The notes beneath the pieces are model-generated. The model ran no database searches, was not told the DNA's origin, and saw only the letters and a program-made list of their open reading frames with translations. From positions 794,267-858,266 of the forward strand of contig NW_020312003.1 of NCBI RefSeq assembly GCF_003144115.1: a stretch of DNA of 64,000 nt, in the 5' to 3' direction. Source of the DNA: Tilletiopsis washingtonensis. Its lineage: Eukaryota; Basidiomycota; Exobasidiomycetes; Entylomatales. Positions 1 through 10,776 of this stretch are shown here, one piece after another. The position numbers and the translations under genes are program-made. The number at the start of each line of letters is the position of its first letter. Position 1 is the stretch's first letter.

Positions 1-2118
1 AGGTGCGGCGTACTCGTCGGCGCGCCGGCGTGGCGGAACAGGCGGAGGAGCGTCGTAGGCTCGACGGCTGCCCGATGCGCGAGGCGCAGGGCGATAGTCG
101 TACGTCTCCTCGTCCTCCTCCTCCACAAGCCGCTGGCGCGTGACGATGTCGCGGGCGCGCAGCGCCGCATTCTCGTCGCGCAGGCGCTCCATCTCGGCGC
201 GCAGCATGCGGTTCTCGGCCTGCAGGCGCAGCAGCTCCTCGTGCTGCGCCTCCTCGCGCTTGCGCTGCTTGGCATCGTCGACGGCGGGACGCGGCGGCGC
301 CACGCGCTCCGGAACGCGGATGCCGTTGGAGTCCAAGGCCGCGCGCATGTCCTCGCGCTCTGCCAGACGGCGTTCGCGCGCACGCGCCGCCGAGATGCGG
401 TTGCGCTCGCGGCGCCGCCGGGCGCGCTCCTCGACCGAAAGCGGAGGGCGTCCACGGGCCGGACGAGCGGCACCAGCGGCGGGCGAGGCAGAGGCAGAGC
501 CGTCGCGCTGCTCGTCCTCGGACTCGGATGGCGCGGTGGCGCGCGAGACGAGCGTCGCCCACGCTGCGTCGCTCAGCTCGCGCGAGGCATCGGGATCGAC
601 CGTCGGCGCCGGTGCCCGACGACGGCTGTGCGACTCGGAGCCGGACGGCTCGGCATGCGGCAGCGCCTGCGGTGGAGAGCTAGCGGGACCTGCAGGTGTG
701 CCGCGATGCGGCACTGCAGATGAGCCAGACGCGCCGAGCTGCTGCACCCGCGCCTCCTGTCCGAGCGAGCCGAACTGGGCCAGCATGTCCTGACCCTGCG
801 CATCGGGGCCCGGCAGCTCGTCGCCGCCACCCAACACGGCGTTGGCGTACGCGGCGCGAACTGGGTCCCAGTCCGGATCCTCTTCGTCATCATCGGCGAA
901 CGGAAAGTCGGCGAAGGAGAAGAGCGGAACGCCAGATTGCGCCTCACCCACTGCGCCTCCAGACTGCTCGGGCAGCGGCGCGGGCAGCGAGAGCGTGGGA
1001 TTGTACGGCGCCGCTGCAGGCGCCGACGAGGGCCACTTTGCATTGGCAGACGAGATGCTGGCGTGGTGCAGGTCGTGCTGCCGCTGCCGCTGCTCGAGCA
1101 GCGTCTGCAGCACGAGCACGAGGTCCGCCGAGGAGATGGGCTTGTCCGACTCGCCGCGGATTGTCGTGACGAGGTCGCGCAGGAGCGGCTGGTGCGGCGT
1201 CAATGCGTGACGGGCGGCGGAGAAGGAGGCGTGACTCACCTGCATCCAGTCCGGCGCAGCCTCGACGACGAAGCCGCCGCCGGGCGACGCCGCCTGCTGG
1301 ACGGGCGTCGACGGCGCCGCAAGAGTGGCGCTACTGCTGCCCGATGTACCGCCGCTCATGACATTGCCCGCGGCCGTGGCGCGCCGCGTGCGGCTTGTGC
1401 CGGCGCCGCTGCTCTCCGGCGCGGCCGCGGCCGCAGGAATGCAGCCAAGGAGCGACGTGAGCAGGCCGATGGCGCCCTCGATGTCCGCCACGCCGGGCGT
1501 GTGCGCCACTGTGCCGCCCGGTGTGGCGCCGGCGGGCGTGCGGCCCGCAAAGGCCGAGGCCGGCGAGGGCGCACCGAGGCCGGGCACGCTGCCGGGCGGA
1601 CGTGACGGCTGCAAGGCGGCGGCAGACGAGGCGCCGAAGAGGTCGAGCATGCTGGCGTTGAGGTCGAAGCCGCCGGCCGCCCAGGAGAAGTCTTCCGGCT
1701 CGCCCTCCGAGCCGTCGTCGTCGTCATCATCCAGTGGCGACGACGTGGGCTCGTCGTCGTCATCGTCCTCTTCCTCTTCTTCCTCCTCGCCCTCCTCTTC
1801 CTCCTCGGCGGGCACGCTCGGCGCATCCGGCTGCGGCGCGGCGCGACGAGCGAGTGATGGGCTGGCCTGGCGCGGCGGCGGCCCGGCCTGCAGAGCGGTG
1901 CTATGTCTCAGCGGCGGTGCGGCAAAGGAGCGCTCGACGATGCGCTGCAGCGTGCCGGGCGACTGGTCGCTGCCGAGCAGGTCGGCGAAGGAGGGCGACG
2001 GCGGCGGCGGCGGGCGCAGCGGCGCGCTGCGGGTGGTGGTGCTGCCGCTGGCACTGCTGCTGCCGCTGCTGCGGCCCGCCGCGGCACCTGCGCCGCGAGA
2101 GGACGCGGGTGCCGCCAT
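1..2118 (-). CDS. bZIP-type transcription factor, C-terminus cut by window edge
   Basis: Reading leftwards from the ATG at 2118 the frame stays open to base 1 (706 codons), so the C-terminus lies outside the window. The N-terminal part is low complexity (Ser/Ala/Pro), with a long acidic Glu/Asp block around residues 105-130. A basic region lies near residues 555-575 and holds the bZIP signature Asn-x7-Arg (NRISAARAR). A leucine/asparagine heptad helix follows near residues 620-650 (LLRLQAENRMLRAEMERL). Oddly, the two are separated by about 45 residues that include several prolines, whereas a standard bZIP runs straight from basic region to zipper. A 51 nt in-frame segment at 1189-1239 has good splice sites (GTGAGT...TTGAC...CAG) and is probably an intron, though it could be retained without a frameshift. 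Its role is probably DNA-binding regulation in the nucleus; the targets cannot be told. It is divergent from the RCC1-like gene with 243 bp between the start codons. Confidence 0.8.
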   Translation of the reverse strand, partial: MAAPASSRGAGAAAGRSSGSSSASGSTTTRSAPLRPPPPPSPSFADLLGSDQSPGTLQRIVERSFAAPPLRHSTALQAGPPPRQASPSLARRAAPQPDAPSVPAEEEEEGEEEEEEEDDDDDEPTSSPLDDDDDDGSEGEPEDFSWAAGGFDLNASMLDLFGASSAAALQPSRPPGSVPGLGAPSPASAFAGRTPAGATPGGTVAHTPGVADIEGAIGLLTSLLGCIPAAAAAPESSGAGTSRTRRATAAGNVMSGGTSGSSSATLAAPSTPVQQAASPGGGFVVEAAPDWMQVSHASFSAARHALTPHQPLLRDLVTTIRGESDKPISSADLVLVLQTLLEQRQRQHDLHHASISSANAKWPSSAPAAAPYNPTLSLPAPLPEQSGGAVGEAQSGVPLFSFADFPFADDDEEDPDWDPVRAAYANAVLGGGDELPGPDAQGQDMLAQFGSLGQEARVQQLGASGSSAVPHRGTPAGPASSPPQALPHAEPSGSESHSRRRAPAPTVDPDASRELSDAAWATLVSRATAPSESEDEQRDGSASASPAAGAARPARGRPPLSVEERARRRRERNRISAARARERRLAEREDMRAALDSNGIRVPERVAPPRPAVDDAKQRKREEAQHEELLRLQAENRMLRAEMERLRDENAALRARDIVTRQRLVEEEDEETYDYRPAPRASGSRRAYDAPPPVPPRRRADEYAAP

Positions 2119-2361
2119 GTGCATGTGGGTGTGTGTGCGGTGTGCGGTGGCGATGAGGTTGGAAGGCAAGGAGCGCGCAGCCGCCGGCCGTCGCCCGAGC
2201 CACGCGTGGTGCGCTCTTTACGCGTCGCGGCGCGGCGCGGCGGTGGCTGCGGCTGCGCTGTGCCTGCCGCTCTGGCGCTGCGCTGCGCCGACGCGCGCGA
2301 CCTCCACCACATCACGCCCGCGCCCGCCCCGCAGCCGCGCCCGTCCTTCTCACCGCACACG
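2119..2361. promoter_or_regulatory. Shared divergent promoter, bZIP / RCC1-like genes
   Basis: These 243 bp separate two head-to-head start codons and must hold both promoters. The sequence is GC-rich. I see no clear TATA box, only a weakly AT-containing tract near 2214-2222. Confidence 0.5.
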
Positions 2362-4157
2362 ATGGCCCGGATACCGCACGCCATGCTGCCGCGCAGCAGC
2401 GCACCGCTGCGCCACGCCGTCGCACCCGCCCGGCGCACCTTCGCCACCTCGCGCAGCGCCCGCGTGCAGCGCCTCCTCTGGGCCGGCGCCGTGCTCGACC
2501 GCACCAGCGCCGCGCTCGCCGAGGTGCCGCGCGACTGGCTCCTCTCGCTCGGCGCACAGAGCGACGTCGAGCAGGTGTGTGTCGAGAGCGCATCCGATGT
2601 GGTATACTGGCACTGACATGACGCACAGGGCATCTCCTTCACCTCGCTCGCCGCCTCGCCCTCGCACGCGCTCCTGGCGTACCGCACGCTGCCCAGCAGC
2701 TCGGCGCCCACACACGACTCGTCGGCGCCGGCGCTCGGCGAGTACGCGGCCACGCGCGTGCCGCACGCGCGCCACCGCGTCGTCGCCGTCGGGCGCAACA
2801 CGCACGGCGAGCTCGGTCTCGGCTACACCAGCCACGAGGCCACGTGGGGGCTCGTGTCGCCGGGCTTCGACGGCGAGGGCGGCGTGCGCGCCGTGCATGC
2901 CGGCGGCAGCAGCAGCTGGATCGTCACCAAGACGCACGCCGCCGAGCTCGGTGAGTGTGAGGGCCGAGTGATGCTGTGTGCTGGGCCTGACGGATGCTGC
3001 AGCGCCCAACAGCCTCTTTGCGTTTGGCAGTGAGTGTCTGCTCGGCGGCCACGGCAGCAATGCCGTGCTGATGCGCAGCCGCAGACCACACGTCCGGCCA
3101 GCTGGCGCTCGGCCAGCACGTCACGCAGAGCGCCAGCGGCGAGCCGCAGCTGGCCCTCGTGTCGGCGCCGCGGCGTGCCTCGCTGCAGGCGACCGACGAG
3201 CGCCTGCAGCATGCGGGCGAGGAGGCGGCGGCGCCGACTCGCGTGTTGAGCCTTGCGACGGGCCTCGACCACTCGCTGGCACTGCTGGACATTGACGGGC
3301 GGCAGGAGGTGCGCAGCACTGGCGGTGAGTCGAACGCATGCTGCGACGCTCGCGACGCTCATGCCCCCGTGCGGCAGTCAACACCGACGGGCAGCTCGGG
3401 CGGCCCGACGTACGCTTCTCCTCTCCGGCATTGCTGCCCCTCGCGCCCTTCTGGGGCGGCGACACGCTGCGCGGCGTCGCGGCGGGCGGCGACACGAGTG
3501 TGGCGTGGAGCGCCGCGCGGATATGGGGCTGGGGCAACTCGGAGTACGGTCAGGCGCTCAGCGGCGAGCTCGTCGACCGCATCGAGGCGCCGAGGGAGTA
3601 TACGCACGCCGTGGACGCGGCGCTGCAGGGTGCGCGCGTGGCGGATGTCAAGTGCGGCGGGAGCTGGACGCTCGTGCTCGACGGTGAGTCAAGCCATCTG
3701 TCCAGCATCGGCGCGCGCTCACGCTTCGCACGCTGCAGACCAAGGACGAGTCTTCTCCTGCGGCTTTGGCGCCCTCGGTCTCGGTGCCGAGCGCCTCTCG
3801 AGCGCGACGCTGCAGCAGATCCCCGCGCTCGCGCACGAGCGCATCGTCACGCTCGGCGCCGGGCTCGAGTACTGCGCCGCGCTCTCGGCCAGCGGGCGGC
3901 TGTACAGCTGGGGCCTCAACTCGCCGTCTGGCCGTCTCGGGCTCGGGCCGCCGCTGCCGCGCCCGAGCTTCGCGCTCGCCTCGCGCTTCACGCCCGACGC
4001 CGTCGAGCTGCGCACGTATGAGCCGCTCGAGGCGCAGGGCATGCGGCGCGCGTGGAGCCGCGTGCCGCAGCACGCGCACATCGTGTGTGGCCGCGATGCG
4101 CTCTGGGTGCTCGTCGAGGATGGGCAGGAGGAGGTGGGACGCTGGGCGGCGCGGTGA
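2362..4157 (+). CDS. Mitochondrial RCC1-like repeat protein (RCC1L/Fmp25 type)
   Basis: Six exons (2362-2574, 2629-2950, 3003-3029, 3085-3324, 3378-3683, 3739-4157) join in frame to a 508-residue protein; every intron is 52-55 nt. The N-terminus (MARIPHAMLPRSSAPLRHAV) is rich in Arg/Ser/Ala with no acidic residue, as in a mitochondrial presequence. RCC1-repeat signatures recur: GRNTHGELGLG, FGNHTSGQLALG, VNTDGQLGRP, WGWGNSEYGQALS, SCGFGALGLG and SWGLNSPSGRLGLG. Together they predict a seven-bladed propeller. The presequence and the absence of other domains fit the mitochondrial branch (human RCC1L, yeast Fmp25), which acts in inner-membrane and mitoribosome biogenesis, better than nuclear RCC1. 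That family placement is inference. The third exon is only 27 nt long. The gene stands alone on the plus strand, divergent from the bZIP gene. Confidence 0.85.
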
Positions 4158-4867
4158 AATCGCAGCACAGGTGCAGAATCCTCCGATCGGCCGTAACGCA
4201 GAGCGCCGAGGCTGTGCTACCGCAAACGTGTGCCTGACCGGAGCTGGCTATTTGCGGCCCGAGATGCGCCTCCTCGGGTGTCAAGGCACGCACCCAGCCT
4301 CGGCGAGGATCAGCGCGGATCTCGGCCGGCCGTGTTGCTCTCCCGATAGCGGCGCCACAGCGAGGGCAGCGGGAATGCTCTGCTGCGAGCCGGCCCGAGA
4401 CTGACGCTGAGGCCGGCCGCGAGAGGGCGCGCTCGACGCGTCGTCGCCGCGGGAAAGACGCGCGTCCAACACGAAGCCGCGGAAGTTGCGCCTGCACCGC
4501 CGAGCGCGTGCAACTTCCGAGGAGCGCCCTCTCGCAGGCGTCCTCTGCGCCCCTTCGCGCATCCCGCTGCCGCACCTGCCGCAACCATGCTCCGGCTCCT
4601 CCTTGCCGGGCAGCCGTTGCGTCGAATGCTGCTGTGCGCGAGGCTGCCGCAGCCCGTGCCTGGCATGACGTGCGCCGCACGGCGGGTGCGTGCGTGAGGC
4701 GGTGTCTTGCGCTGCGCACCGCGCGGTGATCAAGCGACGTGCGCCGCGCAAGTGTGCGCTGCCACACGAGCCAGGCCGTCACGGCCCCCTGAGTGCCTGG
4801 GATCCTCGAGCTATAAGACGACGGCCGTCAAGTACTCCCTCTTTTGCTCACCACATCCTCGCTCGCC
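4158..4867. other. Intergenic, 0.7 kb
   Basis: I find no convincing gene. The open frames here are composition-driven shadows without splice logic or recognisable motifs. The right end carries the promoter of the RTA1-like gene. Confidence 0.6.
4812..4816 (+). promoter_or_regulatory. TATA box of the RTA1-like gene
   Basis: TATAA stands 52 bp before the ATG at 4868, in an otherwise very GC-rich region. A pyrimidine-rich leader (about 4835-4865) lies between the two. Confidence 0.6.
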
Positions 4868-6144
4868 ATGCCGCGCCACATCTGCCTGCTCGCCGGCGCG
4901 CTCCTCCTCTCGGCGCCCCTCGTGGCCGCCGAGCCGGCGCTGGACCCCGAGGGCCTGCTCATCTACATGCCGACCATCGGCGCGGCCGTGGGCATCGGCG
5001 GCGCCTACCTGCTGCTCGCCGCCGTGCACTTCTTCCACATCTTCCGCAGCGGCGCCAAGTGGGGGCTCTGCCTGCCCATCGGCGGCCTCTTTGCCGCGCT
5101 CGGCTGGCTGCTGCGCCTGCCCGTGCGCACCAACCAGCGCTCCACGCCGCTGTATGCCGTGCAGCAGCTCTTCATTGTGCTCTCGCCCGCGGCCTTTCTG
5201 GCGTTCAACTATGTGAGCGGGCAACGCAATGGCGAGCGGTGTGGTGGCTGCACACGCCCTCTGGCCCAGGCCAGGCATGCGCGACTGACGCTCTCTGCGT
5301 CCTGCCAGATCCTCTACGGCCGCCTCATCGTCGCCATCGACAAGTCGATCGACATGGGCGGCAAGAAGCGGCAGCGCTCTGAATTTTCACCCATTCCGCC
5401 GCGCATCGTCGGGCGCCTCTTCGTCTGGAGCGATGTCATTACCTTTCTCGTGCAGTGTGCCGGCGGCGGCATGCAGGCCACCGACATGCACGAGACGGGC
5501 ACCAAGGTGAGGCCGTGTCACACGCTTGCCGACCCGTGCTGCTTGGCCCCCGCACCCCTGGCGCTCACACGACCTCGCCCAGATCTTCCTCGTCGGCGTG
5601 ATCCTCCAAGGTGAGCAGAGAGCATTTCTGCAGCACACAGCCGCACTGCCTCTACTGGCGCTGACTCGCACATCAGGCGTGTCGTACCTGATCTTCACGG
5701 TGCTCTCCCTCACGGCGCACTTCCGCCTGCGCCGGCTGGACCGCGTCTTTGCCTTTCGCAACCTCTTCGCCTCGCACCCGACGCTGCGTCTGCTGCTGGC
5801 CATCTACATTGCCTCGGTGCTGATCCTCGTGCGCTCCGTGTTCCGCATCGTCGAGGCGTCCGAGGGCTACGGCGGACCCGTGAGTCGTCACGTGTCATCA
5901 CGAGATACACCTTGCGCTGACGTGCGATCCTTCCTAGCTCATGGCCAACGAGCACTGGCTCATCTTCCTCGATGCGCTGCCGCTGCTGCTCGCCGTGGCC
6001 ATCTGGGCCGTGCTGTGGCCCTCGGCGCTGCTCGAGGAGTCGTCGACGCTGGCGGCGCAGCGGCACGAGATGCGTGGCCTCGCTGGCGGCGATTGCGAGC
6101 AGGTCGCTTCCTCAGAACGTGCGTCGATCGCGAAGCCGTTCTGA
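4868..6144 (+). CDS. RTA1-like membrane protein
   Basis: Five exons (4868-5212, 5309-5506, 5583-5610, 5677-5879, 5938-6144) give 326 residues in frame. The RTA1/lipid-translocating-exporter-like family of fungi has seven transmembrane helices and is tied to resistance to sphingoid bases and 7-aminocholesterol. Here an N-terminal signal-like segment (MPRHICLLAGALLLSAPLVA) is followed by seven hydrophobic stretches. The family core appears as SDVITFLVQCAGGGMQA (charged Asp and the QxxGGG element). The tail is short and polar. The transport or flippase role is known only for some members, so the substrate is unknown. The third exon is just 28 nt. Confidence 0.85.
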
Positions 6145-8526
6145 CCGTGCGCAGCCGTCGAGTCTGGGGCCCCAACATGGTGCGGCGCTCCCGCATCGTC
6201 CGGGGCTCCTCACTGCGGAGTCACCGGCCCCCTTTACCCGTAGAGCAGACAAGTCCGCGTTCCCCGCGTTTTGGGCGCCCCGGTCGCCTCTCTGTACATG
6301 CATGTGTCTCAGGAGGGCAAGCATCTTGATGTCACGACGTGTGCGTTTCTTCTCAGGCCATGTCGTGGTGCAGCAGCGTGCAGCGTGCGTCGCAGCAGCA
6401 GCATCAGGCCACGCACTGCACTGCAGCAGCGTGCAGCGTCCCTGCGTCGTCGTGTGATGGCGGCGGTGCCTGCGTGCTGTCAGCAAGGAGCAGGCAGCGT
6501 GCCCTCACGACGTCGAGCGATCGCGATGGAGGCGTCGTCGACCGGCGGAGCGTGCGGTCCGTGGCCTCCGCCGTTCCGCTCTCTCCGCCGGTCCGCGTGC
6601 CGCCTCCTGGCGCATCACCGCGGTCTCGCGTGCGCTGTTGGGGCAAGGCCTGGCACGCAAGAGGCACGAGGCGGCGGCGGCGGAGTGGCAGCGGCCCATG
6701 CACGCACGGCGCCTCGTGCATCCGGCCTGCTCCGGTGCTGCGCTACGTTGCGAGCCTGGGAGCGCGGAGGAGTGGAGGAGTAGGTCCATGCGCGCGCTGT
6801 GGTTGGCTCGCAGGGGAAAAGCGCTGATCCCGTGGCTGAGGCATGCGGAAGAAGGATGCACGCCGCAGGAGAGCACAGGAGGCGAGCCAGGTTTCTCGTG
6901 CGGGCGGCGCTGCAACGGGGCGGCCTGCACGCGTGCATGCAGGAAAGCCCGGGAGGCAGAGAGGAGGGCTTGGCAACGCCATGCGGCGATGGTGCGGCTC
7001 GCCGGACCGTGCTTGCGAGGTGCGTCGGTGCCTCGCCGGGGTGCTGGAGGAGCAGGGCAGACGGCGGCAGAAGTTGCGGCGAGGCGCGCGAGACGCGGGG
7101 AGCACGAGCGGCTTGCTCGGCTGCGCGCACGCCCGCCCAGCTGGCCGCGCCGCGCCGATGCTTGCCTCGTTGACCCGCGTGCATGAGCGGAGTTGCACAA
7201 TGTGGAAGCCAGCGCCAGGGCCGATGGAAGCACGGGCAAAGCAGGCGCGGCGGCGGCGAGGGCGGTGCGCAGTTGCCGCTGCGGTGCCCGGCGGCGGCGC
7301 CTGCGGAGCCGGCGGCGCCTCGGCGCTCTCGCCGATGCGGCTGAACGAGGCGCATCTCCCGCGCGTCTGGCGCGCCCACAGGCCGCATCTTGCTCTCGCA
7401 GTGCTGCACCGCTGCGGTGCCTCGAGATGCGCGCTCCCGGCGGCAGCGCGCGAGGCCGCCGCAGGGCCCACATTGGTGCCCCGCATGCAGCACAGCAACC
7501 CCGCCGGTCCCGGACCGGTTTGCGGCCAGCCACTCGCCTTCCGGAACGCTCCGTCGAGGGGCGCAAAGTGGCGAGGTGCGCAGGCAGCGCAAGAGATCCA
7601 GCCGCCGGGCCGCGCCCTGAGGTGCCTGGCGTTGCTGGCCTGAGTGCCGCCGCCCAAAGCAGCAGGCGCGGCATACACAGGCGGCCAGCGAGGTGCCCCT
7701 CTCGTGCACGAGGGCAGGCGAGCTGCTCTGCGAGCTGACCGCCGCTTACTCTTGCCGCTGCGCCTCCCGCGCGCCACGCGGGCGTGCAGCAGCACGCAGC
7801 GTGCGTGCGGCCAACGCAGCGGACTCGTCTGTGTCGCGCACTGCCTGCCCGGCGGCTGCTTGCCTGCGGCAGTGCTGCCCTGCCGCCGGCTGCACGCGAC
7901 CCTGGCGCGCGCGGCGAGAGGACGCGGCGACGTGGCAGCTCCCCGCGCACCCCGCACCCCGCAAATGCCCCTGCACGCGCAGCTGGCGCACTCGCGCCGG
8001 CCCATCAATCGAGCACAGCGATGCGCAAAATACACAGGCACACTTGAAGCGTCATGAGTGCGCTCGAAATGCAGAGCGTCAGGCCATTTGGCGGCGATGG
8101 GCGCAGCGGGGCACCGTTTTTGCTCGTGCGCGCGCGCGCGGTGCGAGTCTCGTGGCTTGCAGGCCGCAGAGCGCGCGCCGCCGCACTGCACCAGCATGCA
8201 GCACCTCGCTGCTGCATGCTTTCCTGCTGCTGCGTGCTGGCGCCGGGCCAGGCATTGGCGCCCTGCGCATGAGACGAGCGGAGTGGCGGAGCAGCGGCGA
8301 GACGGACCGGGGGCCCCGCGGGCGGGCGGCATGGGCCCATGTGCCGCCGCCGCCGCCCCAGCGCACCGCCGGCAGCGACCCTGCTGGAAGTGGAACGCCT
8401 GCGACGCTGCTCTGCTCGTCGCTGTGGCGCCTGCACGCGGCCGTACTTTGAGCCCAGTGCAGCGCCGCCTGCATGCGCCTGCGTGCGCCTGGCATTCGGA
8501 TTGACCCGGAACGCTTTTCGCTCGAT

Positions 8527-8635
8527 CCCCACAGTGCAGGGGCGAAGCGAAGCACTGCGGGGAGAGGAGAGAGAGGCGTAGCGCAGCAGAGCAGAACGCA
8601 TTGCTTCGCCCCAGGCACGCCTGCACACTGTGGGG
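8527..8635. repeat. Imperfect inverted repeat upstream of the MFS transporter
   Basis: The left arm from 8527 (CCCCACAGTGCAGG, then GGCGAAGCGAAGCACTGCG) matches the reverse complement of 8597-8634 (CCCCACAGTGTGCAGG, then GGGGCGAAGCAATGCG) with small gaps. Both ends show CCCCAC/GTGGGG and GCGGGG lies at 8557-8562; these match the SYGGRG core of Mig1/CreA-type repressors. It may be a regulatory site or the relic of a small hairpin element. Confidence 0.5.
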
Positions 8636-8749
8636 CCCCGTTGGGCCGCGCAGGCGCCGCCTGGTGCCTCGCCGCCGCACCACCCCACTCTCCTCGCCGC
8701 ACCCTCCCTGGCAAAGAAGACTGGGGTACCCCGGAGAGGCACAGCAGAC

Positions 8750-8756
8750 ATAAAAG
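8750..8756 (+). promoter_or_regulatory. TATA-like element of the MFS transporter
   Basis: ATAAAAG stands 90 bp before the ATG at 8840. It is followed by an almost pure C/T leader (8768-8838), typical of strongly expressed fungal genes. Confidence 0.6.
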
Positions 8757-8839
8757 GCGACCCTTTTGCCTCGTCCTCCCATCTCCCCGCATCCTCCTCA
8801 ACTCTCCCTTCCCCTCTCCCCCTCCTCCTCTCGCCCACA

Positions 8840-10776
8840 ATGACGAAGAGCACCACTCCCTTCGCCCACTTCAAGGAGACGCCCAGCGAGGCTCTCAACT
8901 GGCGCCTCGGCCTGTCCGTTGCCGTCGTTGGTCTTGTCGGCGCCGCGCGCGGTCGTGAGTGGCGCAGCAGCAGCACATCTTCTGCAGCACAGCATTGACC
9001 TCTCCCTGCAGTCGATGAGGGCATCATCTCCGGCATGATCAACCTGCCGTCGTGGAAGAAGTCGTACGGCGTCCACGAGGGCTCGGACGAGGAGGCCAAC
9101 ATCGTCTCAATGGTCCAGATTGGCTGCGTGCTCGGCTCGCTTCTCGCATTCCTCGTCGTCGACCGCTGGGGCCGCCTGCGCTCGATGCAGATCTCGTGCG
9201 CCATCTGGCTGCTCGGCAACCTGCTCTGGACCGTCTCGGCCGCCAACATTCCCCTGATCTACGTCGGCCGCTTCATTTCCGGCATCGGCATCGGCGCCAT
9301 GCCCGTCTACTCGCCTACCTACCTCGTCGAGATCGCGCCCAAGACGATCCGCGGCGCCGCCGTGCTCGTCTACTCCGGCTCGGTGTACATCGGCATCCTG
9401 CTCGGCTACTTCACCAACTACGGCGTCGTGCGCAACGTGGCCGCCACCAACATGCAGTGGCGCATCCCGCTGGCACTCAACTTCATCTTCGCCGGCCTTC
9501 TCTTCATCGGCTCCTTCTTCTGCGTCGAGTCGCCGCGCTGGCTGCTCAAGAAGGGCCGCACCGACGAGGGCACCAAGGCGCTCTGCTGGCTGCGCCAGAT
9601 GCCCGCCGACCACCCCTACCTCGCCCAGGAGCTCAGCGGTGTCACCGACCAGATCCACGAGGAGCGCGAGGCCACGGCCGCCGGCTTCATGGGCGCCGTC
9701 AAGAGCCTCTTCTGCAACGGCAGCAACCTCTTCCGCCTCGGCCTCGCCATCATGATCCAGGTTGCCGGCCAGTTCTCCGGCGGCGGCAACATGACCATCT
9801 ACGCTCCCCGCATCATCGCCTTCACGCTCCACGGCGCCAAGGTCGAGACCAAGCTGCTCTCCACGGCGGTGTTCGGCATCATCAAGCTCATTTCGTCGAT
9901 TGCCGCCGCCGTGTTCCTCATCGACCTGCTCGGCCGCAAGCGCTCCGTGCTCACGGGCCTGACGATGCAGGCCATCTGCTCGATCATCCTCGGTGTCTTC
10001 ATCAAGAAGAACGTCGTCGACAAGACCGTCACCGCCGCCAACGAGACGGCCGGCGACCAGGCCTTCGCCCGCCTCGCCCTCGCCGCCATCTACCTCTCCG
10101 GTGTCGCCTGGTCGCTCGGTGTCAACGCCGTCCAGTACGTCTACGGCACGGAGATCTTCGGCATGCAGTGCCGTGCGCTCGCCACGTCGGTTGTCATGGG
10201 TGAGTAGCGTCTGATGCCCCGGAGGCTGCCCAGAGCCTCCGGAGCCTCCAGAACTACCAGGAATCACTGCTAACGCCTCTCCTATTCAGCGTTCCACTTT
10301 TTGTGAAAGTGTTGGCGGCTTCCAGACGTCCCCAGACACGTTCCTAACACCTCCTTCCACCCACAGGCCAGTACGGCGCCTCGCGCTCGTTCCCTCCGAT
10401 GATGGTTGCCTTCAACCGCTGGGCCACTTTCGTCTTCTTCTTCCCGCTGGTCTGCCTCCTCATGATCATCCTCGTGGTCGTCCTGCTCCCGGAGACGGCC
10501 GGCATTGCCCTCGAGGAGTGAGTAGCCGCACTTCGACGCGCTTCAGAGCGCAGCACTGACCTCCGCTTTCTCAGCATGGACGAGCTCTTCAACGGCCCGT
10601 GGTACAAGATGGGCCTCACCGCCAACAAGCGTGTGCGCGCCCTGCGTGCCCAGAAGGAGGAGCTCTACGCCGGCGGCGAGGGCCTCAACTACCGCGGCGA
10701 GTCGCCGCAGACGCCCTCGGACGACGGCAAGGACCTCGACCTGGCCAAGCCGCAGACCGCCACGCGCACGGCCTAG
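8840..10776 (+). CDS. MFS sugar/quinate-type transporter
   Basis: Four exons (8840-8954, 9012-10199, 10367-10517, 10575-10776) encode 551 residues. It is a 12-helix proton symporter or facilitator of the sugar porter family in the plasma membrane. Family signatures are present in order: GLDEGIISGM in helix 1, DRWGRLRSM between helices 2 and 3, GRFISGIGIGAMPVYSPTYL with APKTIRG in helices 4-5, ESPRWLLKKGR before the central loop, DLLGRKRS after helix 8, and PETAGIALEDMDELF at the C-terminus. The PETAG form, rather than PETKG, and the DEGIISG start resemble quinate or less typical sugar porters, so I do not name the substrate. The third intron (10200-10366) is unusually long at 167 nt and holds a second plausible acceptor near 10289. 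Upstream GTGGGG/GCGGGG sites suggest carbon-catabolite control. Confidence 0.9.

Larger units (their letters stand above)
6145..8839. other. Long intergenic region, 2.7 kb
   Basis: No credible gene is visible. Several very long open frames on the minus strand (one of 679 codons) have no start context, splice pattern or recognisable domain. They look like products of high GC and scarce stop codons, with heavy Arg/Ala/Cys content. The right end (from about 8500) is the promoter of the MFS transporter and includes the imperfect inverted repeat listed separately. Confidence 0.55.

Noticed and set aside
6505-8782. Very long minus-strand open frames (481 and 679 codons)
   Set aside because: They overlap each other in different frames, are Arg/Ala/Cys-rich, have no domain, no intron pattern and no promoter. 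High GC makes stop codons rare, so length alone proves nothing.
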